In this document: piece by piece, positions 19,748 through 32,531 of the stretch
Layout of the letters: every line of letters begins with the position of its first letter
Position numbering within the stretch: position 1 is the stretch's first letter
NCBI GenBank assembly: GCA_019828565.1
Contig: JAHDYR010000012.1
Coordinates: 930,001-994,000, forward strand
DNA from: Carpediemonas membranifera
Taxonomy: Eukaryota > Fornicata
Reading direction: 5' to 3'
DNA length: 64,000 nt
Position numbers and translations under genes: made by a program
The notes under the pieces: model-generated
Told to the model about the DNA's origin: nothing
Databases searched by the model: none
What the model saw: the letters and a program-made list of their open reading frames with translations, nothing else

Positions 19748-22700
19748 GCGAGTAAATAGGGAAACGCATTTTATGTAGTTGGTGAAAAGTGGTCGACATG
19801 ACAAGCTGGTCTGTAAGCAAGCTCAGTACTACTGTTTATACATCCTCTCTTGGTTTCAGCTCTCAGCGATGTCACAGTCGCTGGGTTCTATTGATTCAAT
19901 CACACGATCTCGGGATTGGTGAAGTGCCCCAACTAACCAACCATACTGGGGTGCTATATGACCTTCATACAGCACCCGGATATGCTCGGCTAGATGGGGC
20001 ACTTCATCAATCTTGAGATATAAAAAATGTGGTACCATATCTCGTCGATGACAACATTGCAGAACATTTCGCCAACAGTAGATGTGTATCATAGCCTATA
20101 AGGGCTAATGGTATGCTTCATCATTATCGATGCCGTCGAAGGTGCCCAAAGACGTTGTGAAAGGGGAGCTTTCTCAAATCCTCATCTGTGTGAAACTGAA
20201 CTCCTCAGGGGATGCAGATTGCAAAACCCTTTACCATTTTCCTCTAGCTGCTCTCGTTGGTGAGTTAGCCTTTTCTTACACCTTCACTTTCGCGATCTAG
20301 GTCAATATTGACCGTGAAATTCAGATTCAACTTTTTTGTGCAAGCTCAGAACTCGACAACGAGACTAGCTATCAGCAGTCTAACTTCAGGGGGTGTTATA
20401 GATCCTTGTTACAGGCATATCTTCCGCTTTTCAGCTCCCAGCTGTCGCAATTGCACTGATCGCGTTTCGTGAAAATCCCGTGAAATGTGAAAATGTGAAA
20501 TTTCACAGTTCGTAATCGCTATTGTGATGATCATGCCGCTGGTGGTTTGCACTGGGTACTTTATTAGACACTATACACATCCCCTGAACACCTCAGAATG
20601 TAGTTCTGCAGCACACAAACTTCAAACTCATTTGTGCCACTTTTTTTTTCTTGGTGGCACAAAATGGTCTCGGGAGAAAAACATCAAAAAGAATAACTTT
20701 GTACCTCTCGCACCTGTATCATGGCAGGAGGTCAGAGACACCATCGTAAATTTTTATTCGCATTAAATATAATTTTAGGTCGATTGGTGTTCGGTCATGG
20801 ACAGGTCCGGTATCCCATTATCCCACAGCCGAGAGACGCGGGTAACTGCCCAAGCTCGTGAATGACCATTTTCGCCACTCTCCACCCGGCCTGGGCGCTA
20901 CATCATCCTCTGAATGATGACGAGAAGGGCTCTAAAGCCTATAGGGGCTCCAGCACGCACCCTCTGCACTTACTATCTCAATATTGCCGAGGCACCCAGC
21001 ATGGACCATAGAGTTATGACCTCAAAACTTCCTATCTGTGGACTCTATGAGACTTGTGTCTTCTCCGGTGACCTTGCGTGTGATTTAGCGGGGGTGTGAG
21101 TGTTCCCCACAAGTGCTGGTCTGCCTCTTCTGCGTCCGCATTTATCACGGTCATTGCACTGCACATCCCTAAGTCCCTATATCGCTAATTGGGGTGAGCA
21201 GGGGAGGCAGTGAGTCTCATACACCAGCGAATATTATGACATTCTGAGAAGTTCCCTTTGTTTCACCTGGCTGGGGTCAGTTCTTAGCGCTTTGACAGGC
21301 AGCCTGGAATTCGCTGTTCCCAATTCTTGTTCCTGCTCTTACCCCGAGACCCCTTGTTGCTGTCACATGCACAGATGGGCCAGGATTTATCATTTCTCCA
21401 TGTGCACTTTAATGATTGCAACGAGTGAAACGAACAACAAGTGCTACTGACTATCGAATAACGCTATTCCAACGGCACAGAACGGGTTTATAGCATGCAT
21501 ATGATCCATTCTGGTGCCTTTATCCTCTATAACCAACATCAGTCCATCAAAATGAATCTTGCAACAGAATACTCATCCACACGCATCGAGAACGAAAAAG
21601 AAGCATATAACCAACATCAACAACCTAATAGAAGGCTGCATGCAAGCGTAGAGCTCTCCTAGTCGATTCTTCATTTTCACAAACATCGATCTCCCCGCCA
21701 GGATGAAACCGTGCGCCCAAAAGCTCAGAGATGCCGTTATAGATGATATAACGACGTCTCTGAGCTTTTCAGCGATGTCAGTTTCTGGCCACCTCCAAGT
21801 TCGGCTCTGCGAAAATAACAGTGCATTGCACTATAAGTCATACATTTGGAATACAGCAATGCACTGTTATTTTCGCCAAAACCACTCTGACCTACCATTG
21901 TCCATGGGCTTGACGGGGGTGATCTTCTCGGCTTGGATTTGGCTGAAACTTGGTATATGTGTAGTATTTGATATGTTAGGACGGATCCAAGATTTTTACA
22001 TATCGTTCGAGTCTATTTACCGAGATATACGTAAAAGCAAATTTAGGGTTCAGACTACTTCTACCTGAAAAGCGATATGGCGGGTCCTTAGACTGTGCTG
22101 ACCCGGGCCCAGCAATTTTACGATAATAAATTGGCGTATTTATGTTGATATACGTAAACAAAAAAAATACATGGGGCGCACTTCAAGGTAAACACAGTAC
22201 AAGTTCAATCACACTACATCAAATGGTTTAGGAGATGGTTTGGGAGACATTTAGTCTCATGAGTCGTGGTGCATCCCTCCCATCTTCCTGTCTCGACATA
22301 ATATCAATCCGAGGACTAATGTTGGAGTCACGTCAACAATACTCTCATGTTCAATAAGACGTTCTTGGCTATTTAATGCTTCTCTGCGTCGACTATGCGT
22401 ATTCAATCGCGAGATTTGGCTTCCCGTTTAACATTATGGCGCGACTGGAAAGATTAGAATGATCTGACACACTCGAATAGCTTTCAAAGAGTCAGAGAGG
22501 ACAATTAGTTGTGATTCTAGCCATCGCTGAGCCATATTCAGTCACCTATACATTCTGTTCAGAGCGGAAAAGAAAATTGTGAGACTTGAAGTCGCATTGA
22601 ACAACTCCGTGGTCATGTATAAAGAATTTAGCCTGCATTAGATGACTAATATAACTGAGTTGGACACCAGGGTCGACCTAACAGACGTTGGAGACGACAG

Positions 22701-24945
22701 TGCGGTCGACAGGAGGAGTATCCAGGCTGAGACACGGTCGACAACGACTACATCGGTGACAGGGAGGACATATGGATAGTATTTGAGCATGTGAGTAAGC
22801 GTGAAGTTCTGATCAGAATGATGCGAGGGTGGGTCATAAACATTGATGAGATACAACCACATTCGAGGCCCAAAGTCGCTCAAGCTTTGCTTACTGTTAC
22901 CTGCAGAGTAGCCCTGTATTGTTCCGTGCCTTTCAATCAAGCTCAAACACCATGCGCAGGTAGCTGGCAAATTTTCAGTCTTAAAGTGCATTATTTGCCA
23001 CCTGCGCGTCGCTACGAGGGAAGCAGCAGCGGAAATAAAGACAGGAATACCTTATGGATAGCATTTATCGACAACATCAGTGATTCTCTTGGCGAACAGT
23101 GGTCTCAGTGCAGAGAAGCATTTCGTGAAAATGTGTGAAAAATGCAGAAGCTCACAGATGCATGGAAAGCATGTATAGTGATGTCCTGTACATCCAGGGG
23201 TGTTCAGTGCCATCTCTTTCGTTTTCTTGCGCCTTGTGAAAATGGTGAAAAGATTTCACTGAATCTAATGTTTTCACCATTTTTTTTCGTGAAAACGGAC
23301 TTCCTCATGATTTCCTCAGGCATCGAAACCCCGTTTTTAACAGTATGTACGATGTCCCAGTGCTGCTCGCACGCTGCGGTGAGCATGGGCGTCAGACCCC
23401 GTGGAGTGAGGGCGTCGAGGTCGGCGTTCCAGCCGATGAGCAGACTGACCATGCGGATGTTGCCCTCCTCGCATGCTACATGGATCGGCCGTTGCCCAGT
23501 TGTCCTGGAGGCGTTGGGATCCGCTCCGGCCTCGAGGAGCATGCGGGCAACGTCCACTGCGCCCTCCAGAACCGCCCGGAGGAGAGCGGTGTCACCGAAC
23601 GCGTCTACAGACGTAACACTCGCCCCATGTGCTAGGAGGAGCTGCAGAGCATCCGTCCTATTGCCGCATGCAGCGCGTATGACCGGCGAGTACCCGGTCG
23701 GGCTGGCCAGGTCGGGGTCTGCCCCCGCGTCCAGCAGACGGCCGAGCACGGCGATGTGGTTCGTTGCTACGGCCTCGAGCAGGGCACTTGCGATCGTGGT
23801 CGAGCCTGCGGAAGTGACAAATATGGCATGCAGACGCGGCTGCGATCAATGGTGGGGTGTCAGGCAGAACTCGGGGCTTCGTGGGTGGGGCCATGGGGTT
23901 GGCGTACCCGGTAGATGGCTCCTCCTCGTCGTCTTCATCGTCGTCGTCGGCATCGCTCTGTGGTTCGTTGAAGTCGATGGTCTGGTCTATCGCGATGACT
24001 TATATCGGTGATGGAGCTGGTCTCTGGTGGGTTGAGCGGCTATGCTTGGCCTTGATCAGTATTCACGTCCAGGTCGGCGTGACTCCTATCCTTCCCTTTT
24101 GTTCGTAGATGATAAGTTGCCTTGAAGTGGGTGAGCGTAGGCCCAACGCCGGTCAAAACGACAGAGTACCGTGGATGGCTGGAAGCTTTCTTTCTGCTCG
24201 AAGTTACTGCCTTGAAGCGGCTGATCTTGGAGGCCATAAGAAGTCAGGCGGAGACTCGAGTTAACGAACAACATGAGGGGCAACCCCCACTCTCTCCTTG
24301 AAGGGACCCTGAACCTACTGGTTATTCCCTTCTGATGCGTGGTAACAGGCCACATGTCGCCGCAACATGTAGTTTCGGTGATGATGCCCTCGACATGATG
24401 TCGTGGTGTGCAGAGTTTTCTCTTCTGGAGTTCTCTGATATGATGAGAACAGCTGTGTGCCAGCGGTCTCAGAGCAACGCACCTTCTTTCCGGTCCTCGG
24501 CCGCGACCTTCCGGTCCGTGGGGGCAGGGTGTGCGGTCTTCTGCTCTTAAGTCGAGTCAGCCTCGAGCCGTTTCAGTTGTTCCTCGCCTGCCGTTTGCGC
24601 TGTTGTGCTTGGTACGGTCGGTATCTCTGCCATCTTTTCTGCACTTCCCTGTTCTCCTTCTTCCGTTGTCCTGTCCTCGCCTTTGGCTCCGGGCCGTGGG
24701 GGCAGTGTGGCAAGAGGTTCTCTAGTCAGTGCAGTTTATGGTAAATAGAATCTCATCTTTGTCTCCTCCGTGCTGCCACACGCCGCAACGGCACACTGCA
24801 GCTCCTAGCTCAAGTCCCACAAGCTCAAGCTTAAGGGGGGTAGGATGTCATAAGGCGTCCACGTCCGCAGTTTATGTAAATGTTCCAATCTCTTCGCCCT
24901 GGCACAACAATCGCTGAATGGCGATTTAATAGATATGATGATAAG

Positions 24946-25680
24946 CTAGAAATACTCCGCACGGAACTTACTGTGGTGGTGTCTACGCCTTGAGTGGTGC
25001 TTGAGCGTCCTCTCTGGTCCGATGGACTCGAAGGACGACTGCGGCGAGAGGGAGAGGGTCTCGCTCATATCGGTGCTCGTGGACAGCGCTGCGGGGACAA
25101 TCATGGCGATTGGCTTCCCGGCCGAGGCGTCCTTGAGGGCCCTGACGGTCGACGCTGCGCTGCACTGCTCCGCGATCGAGCTTACGGTGAGACCCGAGGG
25201 CTCGGCTGTGCGCCAGTCAGCCCCCGCACCAATGAGCGTGGCTACGATGTCCCAGTGCTGCTCGCACGCTGCGGTGAGCATGGGCGTCAGACCCCGTGGA
25301 GTGAGGGCGTCGAGGTCGGCGTTCCAGCCGATGAGCAGACTGACCATGCGGATGTTGCCCTCCTCGCATGCTACATGGATCGGCCGTTGCCCAGTTGTCC
25401 TGGAGGCGTTGGGATCCGCTCCGGCCTCGAGGAGCATGCGGGCAACGTCCACTGCGCCCTCCAGAACCGCCCGGAGGAGAGCGGTGTCACCGAACGCGTC
25501 TACAGACGTAACACTCGCCCCATGTGCTAGGAGGAGCTGCAGAGCATCCGTCCTATTGCCGCATGCAGCGCGTATGACCGGCGAGTACCCGGTCGGGCTG
25601 GCCAGGTCGGGGTCTGCCCCCGCGTCCAGCAGACGGCCGAGCACGGCGATGTGGTTCGTTGCTACGGCCTCGAGCAGGGC
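24946..25680 (-). pseudogene. Ankyrin 3' fragment, unit 2
   Basis: It contains the last ~245 codons of the intact ankyrin protein (from ALLEAVATNHIAV to the natural stop). It is broken at 25680 in the middle of an ankyrin repeat. Upstream the frame runs into the junction piece and meets a stop after ~20 codons. The first internal Met (25644) would give a 232-residue protein of about six ankyrin repeats, so expression as a short protein cannot be excluded. Confidence 0.85.
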
Positions 25681-25985
25681 ACTTGCGATCGTGGTCGAGC
25701 CTGCGGAAGTGACAAATATGGCATGCAGACGCGGCTGCGATCAATGGTGGGGTGTCAGGCAGAACTCGGGGCTTCGTGGGTGGGGCCATGGGGTTGGCGT
25801 ACCCGGTAGATGGCTCCTCCTCGTCGTCTTCATCGTCGTCGTCGGCATCGCTCTGTGGTTCGTTGAAGTCGATGGTCTGGTCTATCGCGATGACTTATAT
25901 CGGTGATGGAGCTGGTCTCTGGTGGGTTGAGCGGCTATGCTTGGCCTTGATCAGTATTCACGTCCAGGTCGGCGTGACTCCTATC
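25681..25985 (-). pseudogene. Junction piece: fragment of an unrelated gene fused to the ankyrin fragment
   Basis: On the minus strand a frame reads FNEPQSDADDDDEDDEEE, then a Pro-rich stretch with PMAPPTKPRVLPD, then ACHICHFRRLDHDRK (a Cys-x2-Cys pair) up to the fusion point. It looks like genuine protein: an acidic linker followed by the start of a zinc-binding domain. Its frame is shifted by one base relative to the ankyrin frame, so no fusion protein results. Equivalent pieces lie at 23787-24090, 27576-27880, 29474-29778 and 31371-31675. No intact source gene is present in this window and I do not recognise the family. Confidence 0.65.
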
Positions 25986-26840
25986 CTTCCCTTTTGTTCG
26001 TAGATGATAAGTTGCCTTGAAGTGGGTGAGCGTAGGCCCAACGCCGGTCAAAACGACAGAGTACCGTGGATGGCTGGAAGCTTTCTTTCTGCTCGAAGTT
26101 ACTGCCTTGAAGCGGCTGATCTTGGAGGCCATAAGAAGTCAGGCGGAGACTCGAGTTAACGAACAACATGAGGGGCAACCCCCACTCTCTCCTTGAAGGG
26201 ACCCTGAACCTACTGGTTATTCCCTTCTGATGCGTGGTAACAGGCCACATGTCGCCGCAACATGTAGTTTCGGTGATGATGCCCTCGACATGATGTCGTG
26301 GTGTGCAGAGTTTTCTCTTCTGGAGTTCTCTGATATGATGAGAACAGCTGTGTGCCAGCGGTCTCAGAGCAACGCACCTTCTTTCCGGTCCTCGGCCGCG
26401 ACCTTCCGGTCCGTGGGGGCAGGGTGTGCGGTCTTCTGCTCTTAAGTCGAGTCAGCCTCGAGCCGTTTCAGTTGTTCCTCGCCTGCCGTTTGCGCTGTTG
26501 TGCTTGGTACGGTCGGTATCTCTGCCATCTTTTCTGCACTTCCCTGTTCTCCTTCTTCCGTTGTCCTGTCCTCGCCTTTGGCTCCCGGGCCGTGGGGGCA
26601 GTGTGGCAAGAGGTTCTCTAGTCAGTGCAGTTTATGGTAAATAGAATCTCATCTTTGTCTCCTCCGTGCTGCCACACGCCGCAACGGCACACTGCAGCTC
26701 CTAGCTCAAGTCCCACAAGCTCAAGCTTAAGGGGGTAGGATGTCATAAGGCGTCCACGTCCGCAGTTTATGTAAATGTTCCAATCTCTTCGCCCTGGCAC
26801 AACAATCGCTGAATGGCGATTTAATAGATATGATGATAAG

Positions 26841-27575
26841 CTAGAAATACTCCGCACGGAACTTACTGTGGTGGTGTCTACGCCTTGAGTGGTGCTTGAG
26901 CGTCCTCTCTGGTCCGATGGACTCGAAGGACGACTGCGGCGAGAGGGAGAGGGTCTCGCTCATATCGGTGCTCGTGGACAGCGCTGCGGGGACAATCATG
27001 GCGATTGGCTTCCCGGCCGAGGCGTCCTTGAGGGCCCTGACGGTCGACGCTGCGCTGCACTGCTCCGCGATCGAGCTTACGGTGAGACCCGAGGGCTCGG
27101 CTGTGCGCCAGTCAGCCCCCGCACCAATGAGCGTGGCTACGATGTCCCAGTGCTGCTCGCACGCTGCGGTGAGCATGGGCGTCAGACCCCGTGGAGTGAG
27201 GGCGTCGAGGTCGGCGTTCCAGCCGATGAGCAGACTGACCATGCGGATGTTGCCCTCCTCGCATGCTACATGGATCGGCCGTTGCCCAGTTGTCCTGGAG
27301 GCGTTGGGATCCGCTCCGGCCTCGAGGAGCATGCGGGCAACGTCCACTGCGCCCTCCAGAACCGCCCGGAGGAGAGCGGTGTCACCGAACGCGTCTACAG
27401 ACGTAACACTCGCCCCATGTGCTAGGAGGAGCTGCAGAGCATCCGTCCTATTGCCGCATGCAGCGCGTATGACCGGCGAGTACCCGGTCGGGCTGGCCAG
27501 GTCGGGGTCTGCCCCCGCGTCCAGCAGACGGCCGAGCACGGCGATGTGGTTCGTTGCTACGGCCTCGAGCAGGGC
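26841..27575 (-). pseudogene. Ankyrin 3' fragment, unit 3
   Basis: Same content and same break point as unit 2; the 232-codon inner frame is also intact. Confidence 0.85.
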
Positions 27576-28738
27576 ACTTGCGATCGTGGTCGAGCCTGCG
27601 GAAGTGACAAATATGGCATGCAGACGCGGCTGCGATCAATGGTGGGGTGTCAGGCAGAACTCGGGGCTTCGTGGGTGGGGCCATGGGGTTGGCGTACCCG
27701 GTAGATGGCTCCTCCTCGTCGTCTTCATCGTCGTCGTCGGCATCGCTCTGTGGTTCGTTGAAGTCGATGGTCTGGTCTATCGCGATGACTTATATCGGTG
27801 ATGGAGCTGGTCTCTGGTGGGTTGAGCGGCTATGCTTGGCCTTGATCAGTATTCACGTCCAGGTCGGCGTGACTCCTATCCTTCCCTTTTTGTTCGTAGA
27901 TGATAAGTTGCCTTGAAGTGGGTGAGCGTAGGCCCAACGCCGGTCAAAACGACAGAGTACCGTGGATGGCTGGAAGCTTTCTTTCTGCTCGAAGTTACTG
28001 CCTTGAAGCGGCTGATCTTGGAGGCCATAAGAAGTCAGGCGGAGACTCGAGTTAACGAACAACATGAGGGGCAACCCCCACTCTCTCCTTGAAGGGACCC
28101 TGAACCTACTGGTTATTCCCTTCTGATGCGTGGTAACAGGCCACATGTCGCCGCAACATGTAGTTTCGGTGATGATGCCCTCGACATGATGTCGTGGTGT
28201 GCAGAGTTTTCTCTTCTGGAGTTCTCTGATATGATGAGAACAGCTGTGTGCCAGCGGTCTCAGAGCAACGCACCTTCTTTCCGGTCCTCGGCCGCGACCT
28301 TCCGGTCCGTGGGGGGCAGGGTGTGCGGTCTTCTGCTCTTAAGTCGAGTCAGCCTCGAGCCGTTTCAGTTGTTCCTCGCCTGCCGTTTGCGCTGTTGTGC
28401 TTGGTACGGTCGGTATCTCTGCCATCTTTTTCTGCACTTCCCTGTTCTCCTTCTTCCGTTGTCCTGTCCTCGCCTTTGGCTCCGGGCCGTGGGGGGCAGT
28501 GTGGCAAGAGGTTCTCTAGTCAGTGCAGTTTATGGTAAATAGAATCTCATCTTTGTCTCCTCCGTGCTGCCACACGCCGCAACGGCACACTGCAGCTCCT
28601 AGCTCAAGTCCCACAAGCTCAAGCTTAAGGGGGTAGGATGTCATAAGGCGTCCACGTCCGCAGTTTATGTAAATGTTCCAATCTCTTCGCCCTGGCACAA
28701 CAATCGCTGAATGGCGATTTAATAGATATGATGATAAG

Positions 28739-29473
28739 CTAGAAATACTCCGCACGGAACTTACTGTGGTGGTGTCTACGCCTTGAGTGGTGCTTGAGCG
28801 TCCTCTCTGGTCCGATGGACTCGAAGGACGACTGCGGCGAGAGGGAGAGGGTCTCGCTCATATCGGTGCTCGTGGACAGCGCTGCGGGGACAATCATGGC
28901 GATTGGCTTCCCGGCCGAGGCGTCCTTGAGGGCCCTGACGGTCGACGCTGCGCTGCACTGCTCCGCGATCGAGCTTACGGTGAGACCCGAGGGCTCGGCT
29001 GTGCGCCAGTCAGCCCCCGCACCAATGAGCGTGGCTACGATGTCCCAGTGCTGCTCGCACGCTGCGGTGAGCATGGGCGTCAGACCCCGTGGAGTGAGGG
29101 CGTCGAGGTCGGCGTTCCAGCCGATGAGCAGACTGACCATGCGGATGTTGCCCTCCTCGCATGCTACATGGATCGGCCGTTGCCCAGTTGTCCTGGAGGC
29201 GTTGGGATCCGCTCCGGCCTCGAGGAGCATGCGGGCAACGTCCACTGCGCCCTCCAGAACCGCCCGGAGGAGAGCGGTGTCACCGAACGCGTCTACAGAC
29301 GTAACACTCGCCCCATGTGCTAGGAGGAGCTGCAGAGCATCCGTCCTATTGCCGCATGCAGCGCGTATGACCGGCGAGTACCCGGTCGGGCTGGCCAGGT
29401 CGGGGTCTGCCCCCGCGTCCAGCAGACGGCCGAGCACGGCGATGTGGTTCGTTGCTACGGCCTCGAGCAGGGC
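28739..29473 (-). pseudogene. Ankyrin 3' fragment, unit 4
   Basis: Same content and break point as unit 2, with the 232-codon inner frame intact. The non-coding part of this unit is two to three bases longer because of longer G and T runs. Confidence 0.85.
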
Positions 29474-30635
29474 ACTTGCGATCGTGGTCGAGCCTGCGGA
29501 AGTGACAAATATGGCATGCAGACGCGGCTGCGATCAATGGTGGGGTGTCAGGCAGAACTCGGGGCTTCGTGGGTGGGGCCATGGGGTTGGCGTACCCGGT
29601 AGATGGCTCCTCCTCGTCGTCTTCATCGTCGTCGTCGGCATCGCTCTGTGGTTCGTTGAAGTCGATGGTCTGGTCTATCGCGATGACTTATATCGGTGAT
29701 GGAGCTGGTCTCTGGTGGGTTGAGCGGCTATGCTTGGCCTTGATCAGTATTCACGTCCAGGTCGGCGTGACTCCTATCCTTCCCTTTTGTTCGTAGATGA
29801 TAAGTTGCCTTGAAGTGGGTGAGCGTAGGCCCAACGCCGGTCAAAAACGACAGAGTACCGTGGATGGCTGGAAGCTTTCTTTCTGCTCGAAGTTACTGCC
29901 TTGAAGCGGCTGATCTTGGAGGCCATAAGAAGTCAGGCGGAGACTCGAGTTAACGAACAACATGAGGGGCAACCCCCACTCTCTCCTTGAAGGGACCCTG
30001 AACCTACTGGTTATTCCCTTCTGATGCGTGGTAACAGGCCACATGTCGCCGCAACATGTAGTTTCGGTGATGATGCCCTCGACATGATGTCGTGGTGTGC
30101 AGAGTTTTCTCTTCTGGAGTTCTCTGATATGATGAGAACAGCTGTGTGCCAGCGGTCTCAGAGCAACGCACCTTCTTTCCGGTCCTCGGCCGCGACCTTC
30201 CGGTCCGTGGGGGGCAGGGTGTGCGGTCTTCTGCTCTTAAGTCGAGTCAGCCTCGAGCCGTTTCAGTTGTTCCTCGCCTGCCGTTTGCGCTGTTGTGCTT
30301 GGTACGGTCGGTATCTCTGCCATCTTTTCTGCACTTCCCTGTTCTCCTTCTTCCGTTGTCCTGTCCTCGCCTTTGGCTCCCGGGCCGTGGGGGCAGTGTG
30401 GCAAGAGGTTCTCTAGTCAGTGCAGTTTATGGTAAATAGAATCTCATCTTTGTCTCCTCCGTGCTGCCACACGCCGCAACGGCACACTGCAGCTCCTAGC
30501 TCAAGTCCCACAAGCTCAAGCTTAAGGGGGTAGGATGTCATAAGGCGTCCACGTCCGCAGTTTATGTAAATGTTCCAATCTCTTCGCCCTGGCACAACAA
30601 TCGCTGAATGGCGATTTAATAGATATGATGATAAG

Positions 30636-31370
30636 CTAGAAATACTCCGCACGGAACTTACTGTGGTGGTGTCTACGCCTTGAGTGGTGCTTGAGCGTCC
30701 TCTCTGGTCCGATGGACTCGAAGGACGACTGCGGCGAGAGGGAGAGGGTCTCGCTCATATCGGTGCTCGTGGACAGCGCTGCGGGGACAATCATGGCGAT
30801 TGGCTTCCCGGCCGAGGCGTCCTTGAGGGCCCTGACGGTCGACGCTGCGCTGCACTGCTCCGCGATCGAGCTTACGGTGAGACCCGAGGGCTCGGCTGTG
30901 CGCCAGTCAGCCCCCGCACCAATGAGCGTGGCTACGATGTCCCAGTGCTGCTCGCACGCTGCGGTGAGCATGGGCGTCAGACCCCGTGGAGTGAGGGCGT
31001 CGAGGTCGGCGTTCCAGCCGATGAGCAGACTGACCATGCGGATGTTGCCCTCCTCGCATGCTACATGGATCGGCCGTTGCCCAGTTGTCCTGGAGGCGTT
31101 GGGATCCGCTCCGGCCTCGAGGAGCATGCGGGCAACGTCCACTGCGCCCTCCAGAACCGCCCGGAGGAGAGCGGTGTCACCGAACGCGTCTACAGACGTA
31201 ACACTCGCCCCATGTGCTAGGAGGAGCTGCAGAGCATCCGTCCTATTGCCGCATGCAGCGCGTATGACCGGCGAGTACCCGGTCGGGCTGGCCAGGTCGG
31301 GGTCTGCCCCCGCGTCCAGCAGACGGCCGAGCACGGCGATGTGGTTCGTTGCTACGGCCTCGAGCAGGGC
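30636..31370 (-). pseudogene. Ankyrin 3' fragment, unit 5
   Basis: Same content and break point as unit 2. It is the last truncated copy before the intact gene. Confidence 0.85.
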
Positions 31371-32531
31371 ACTTGCGATCGTGGTCGAGCCTGCGGAAGT
31401 GACAAATATGGCATGCAGACGCGGCTGCGATCAATGGTGGGGTGTCAGGCAGAACTCGGGGCTTCGTGGGTGGGGCCATGGGGTTGGCGTACCCGGTAGA
31501 TGGCTCCTCCTCGTCGTCTTCATCGTCGTCGTCGGCATCGCTCTGTGGTTCGTTGAAGTCGATGGTCTGGTCTATCGCGATGACTTATATCGGTGATGGA
31601 GCTGGTCTCTGGTGGGTTGAGCGGCTATGCTTGGCCTTGATCAGTATTCACGTCCAGGTCGGCGTGACTCCTATCCTTCCCTTTTGTTCGTAGATGATAA
31701 GTTGCCTTGAAGTGGGTGAGCGTAGGCCCAACGCCGGTCAAAACGACAGAGTACCGTGGATGGCTGGAAGCTTTCTTTCTGCTCGAAGTTACTGCCTTGA
31801 AGCGGCTGATCTTGGAGGCCATAAGAAGTCAGGCGGAGACTCGAGTTAACGAACAACATGAGGGGCAACCCCCACTCTCTCCCTTGAAGGGACCCTGAAC
31901 CTACTGGTTATTCCCTTCTGATGCGTGGTAACAGGCCACATGTCGCCGCAACATGTAGTTTCGGTGATGATGCCCTCGACATGATGTCGTGGTGTGCAGA
32001 GTTTTCTCTTCTGGAGTTCTCTGATATGATGAGAACAGCTGTGTGCCAGCGGTCTCAGAGCAACGCACCTTCTTTCCGGTCCTCGGCCGCGACCTTCCGG
32101 TCCGTGGGGGCAGGGTGTGCGGTCTTCTGCTCTTAAGTCGAGTCAGCCTCGAGCCGTTTCAGTTGTTCCTCGCCTGCCGTTTGCGCTGTTGTGCTTGGTA
32201 CGGTCGGTATCTCTGCCATCTTTTCTGCACTTCCCTGTTCTCCTTCTTCCGTTGTCCTGTCCTCGCCTTTGGCTCCGGGCCGTGGGGGCAGTGTGGCAAG
32301 AGGTTCTCTAGTCAGTGCAGTTTATGGTAAATAGAATCTCATCTTTGTCTCCTCCGTGCTGCCACACGCCGCAACGGCACACTGCAGCTCCTAGCTCAAG
32401 TCCCACAAGCTCAAGCTTAAGGGGGGTAGGATGTCATAAGGCGTCCACGTCCGCAGTTTATGTAAATGTTCCAATCTCTTCGCCCCGGCACAACAATCGC
32501 TGAATGGCGATTTAATAGATATGATGATAAG

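Larger units (their letters stand above)
14964..23347. mobile_element. TIR element copy 2 (inverted), containing an LTR retrotransposon
   Basis: The ends are CATACTGTTAAAAACGGGGT and its complement, flanked by TA at 14962-14963 and 23348-23349. The five sister array units show the empty site with a single TA (GGCTACGATG). Removing the 4619 bp LTR insertion leaves 3765 bp, against 3764 bp in copy 1. It is reversed relative to copy 1. No transposase ORF is visible. Confidence 0.93.
14665..23786 (-). pseudogene. Ankyrin fragment of unit 1, split by the nested insertion
   Basis: The 3' part is 14665-14963 and the 5' part 23348-23786; between them sits the 8384 bp TIR element with its LTR-element passenger. 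Joined across the TA duplication the two parts match the ankyrin fragments of units 2-5. The insertion falls inside the ankyrin repeat that reads DIVATLIGAGADW in the other units. Confidence 0.92.

Noticed and set aside
25001-25906. Plus-strand 301-codon ORF repeated in the array units (also at 26896, 28794 and 30691)
   Set aside because: It is antisense to the ankyrin fragment and the junction piece, with a composition typical of a shadow frame; its repetition only reflects the repeated DNA.
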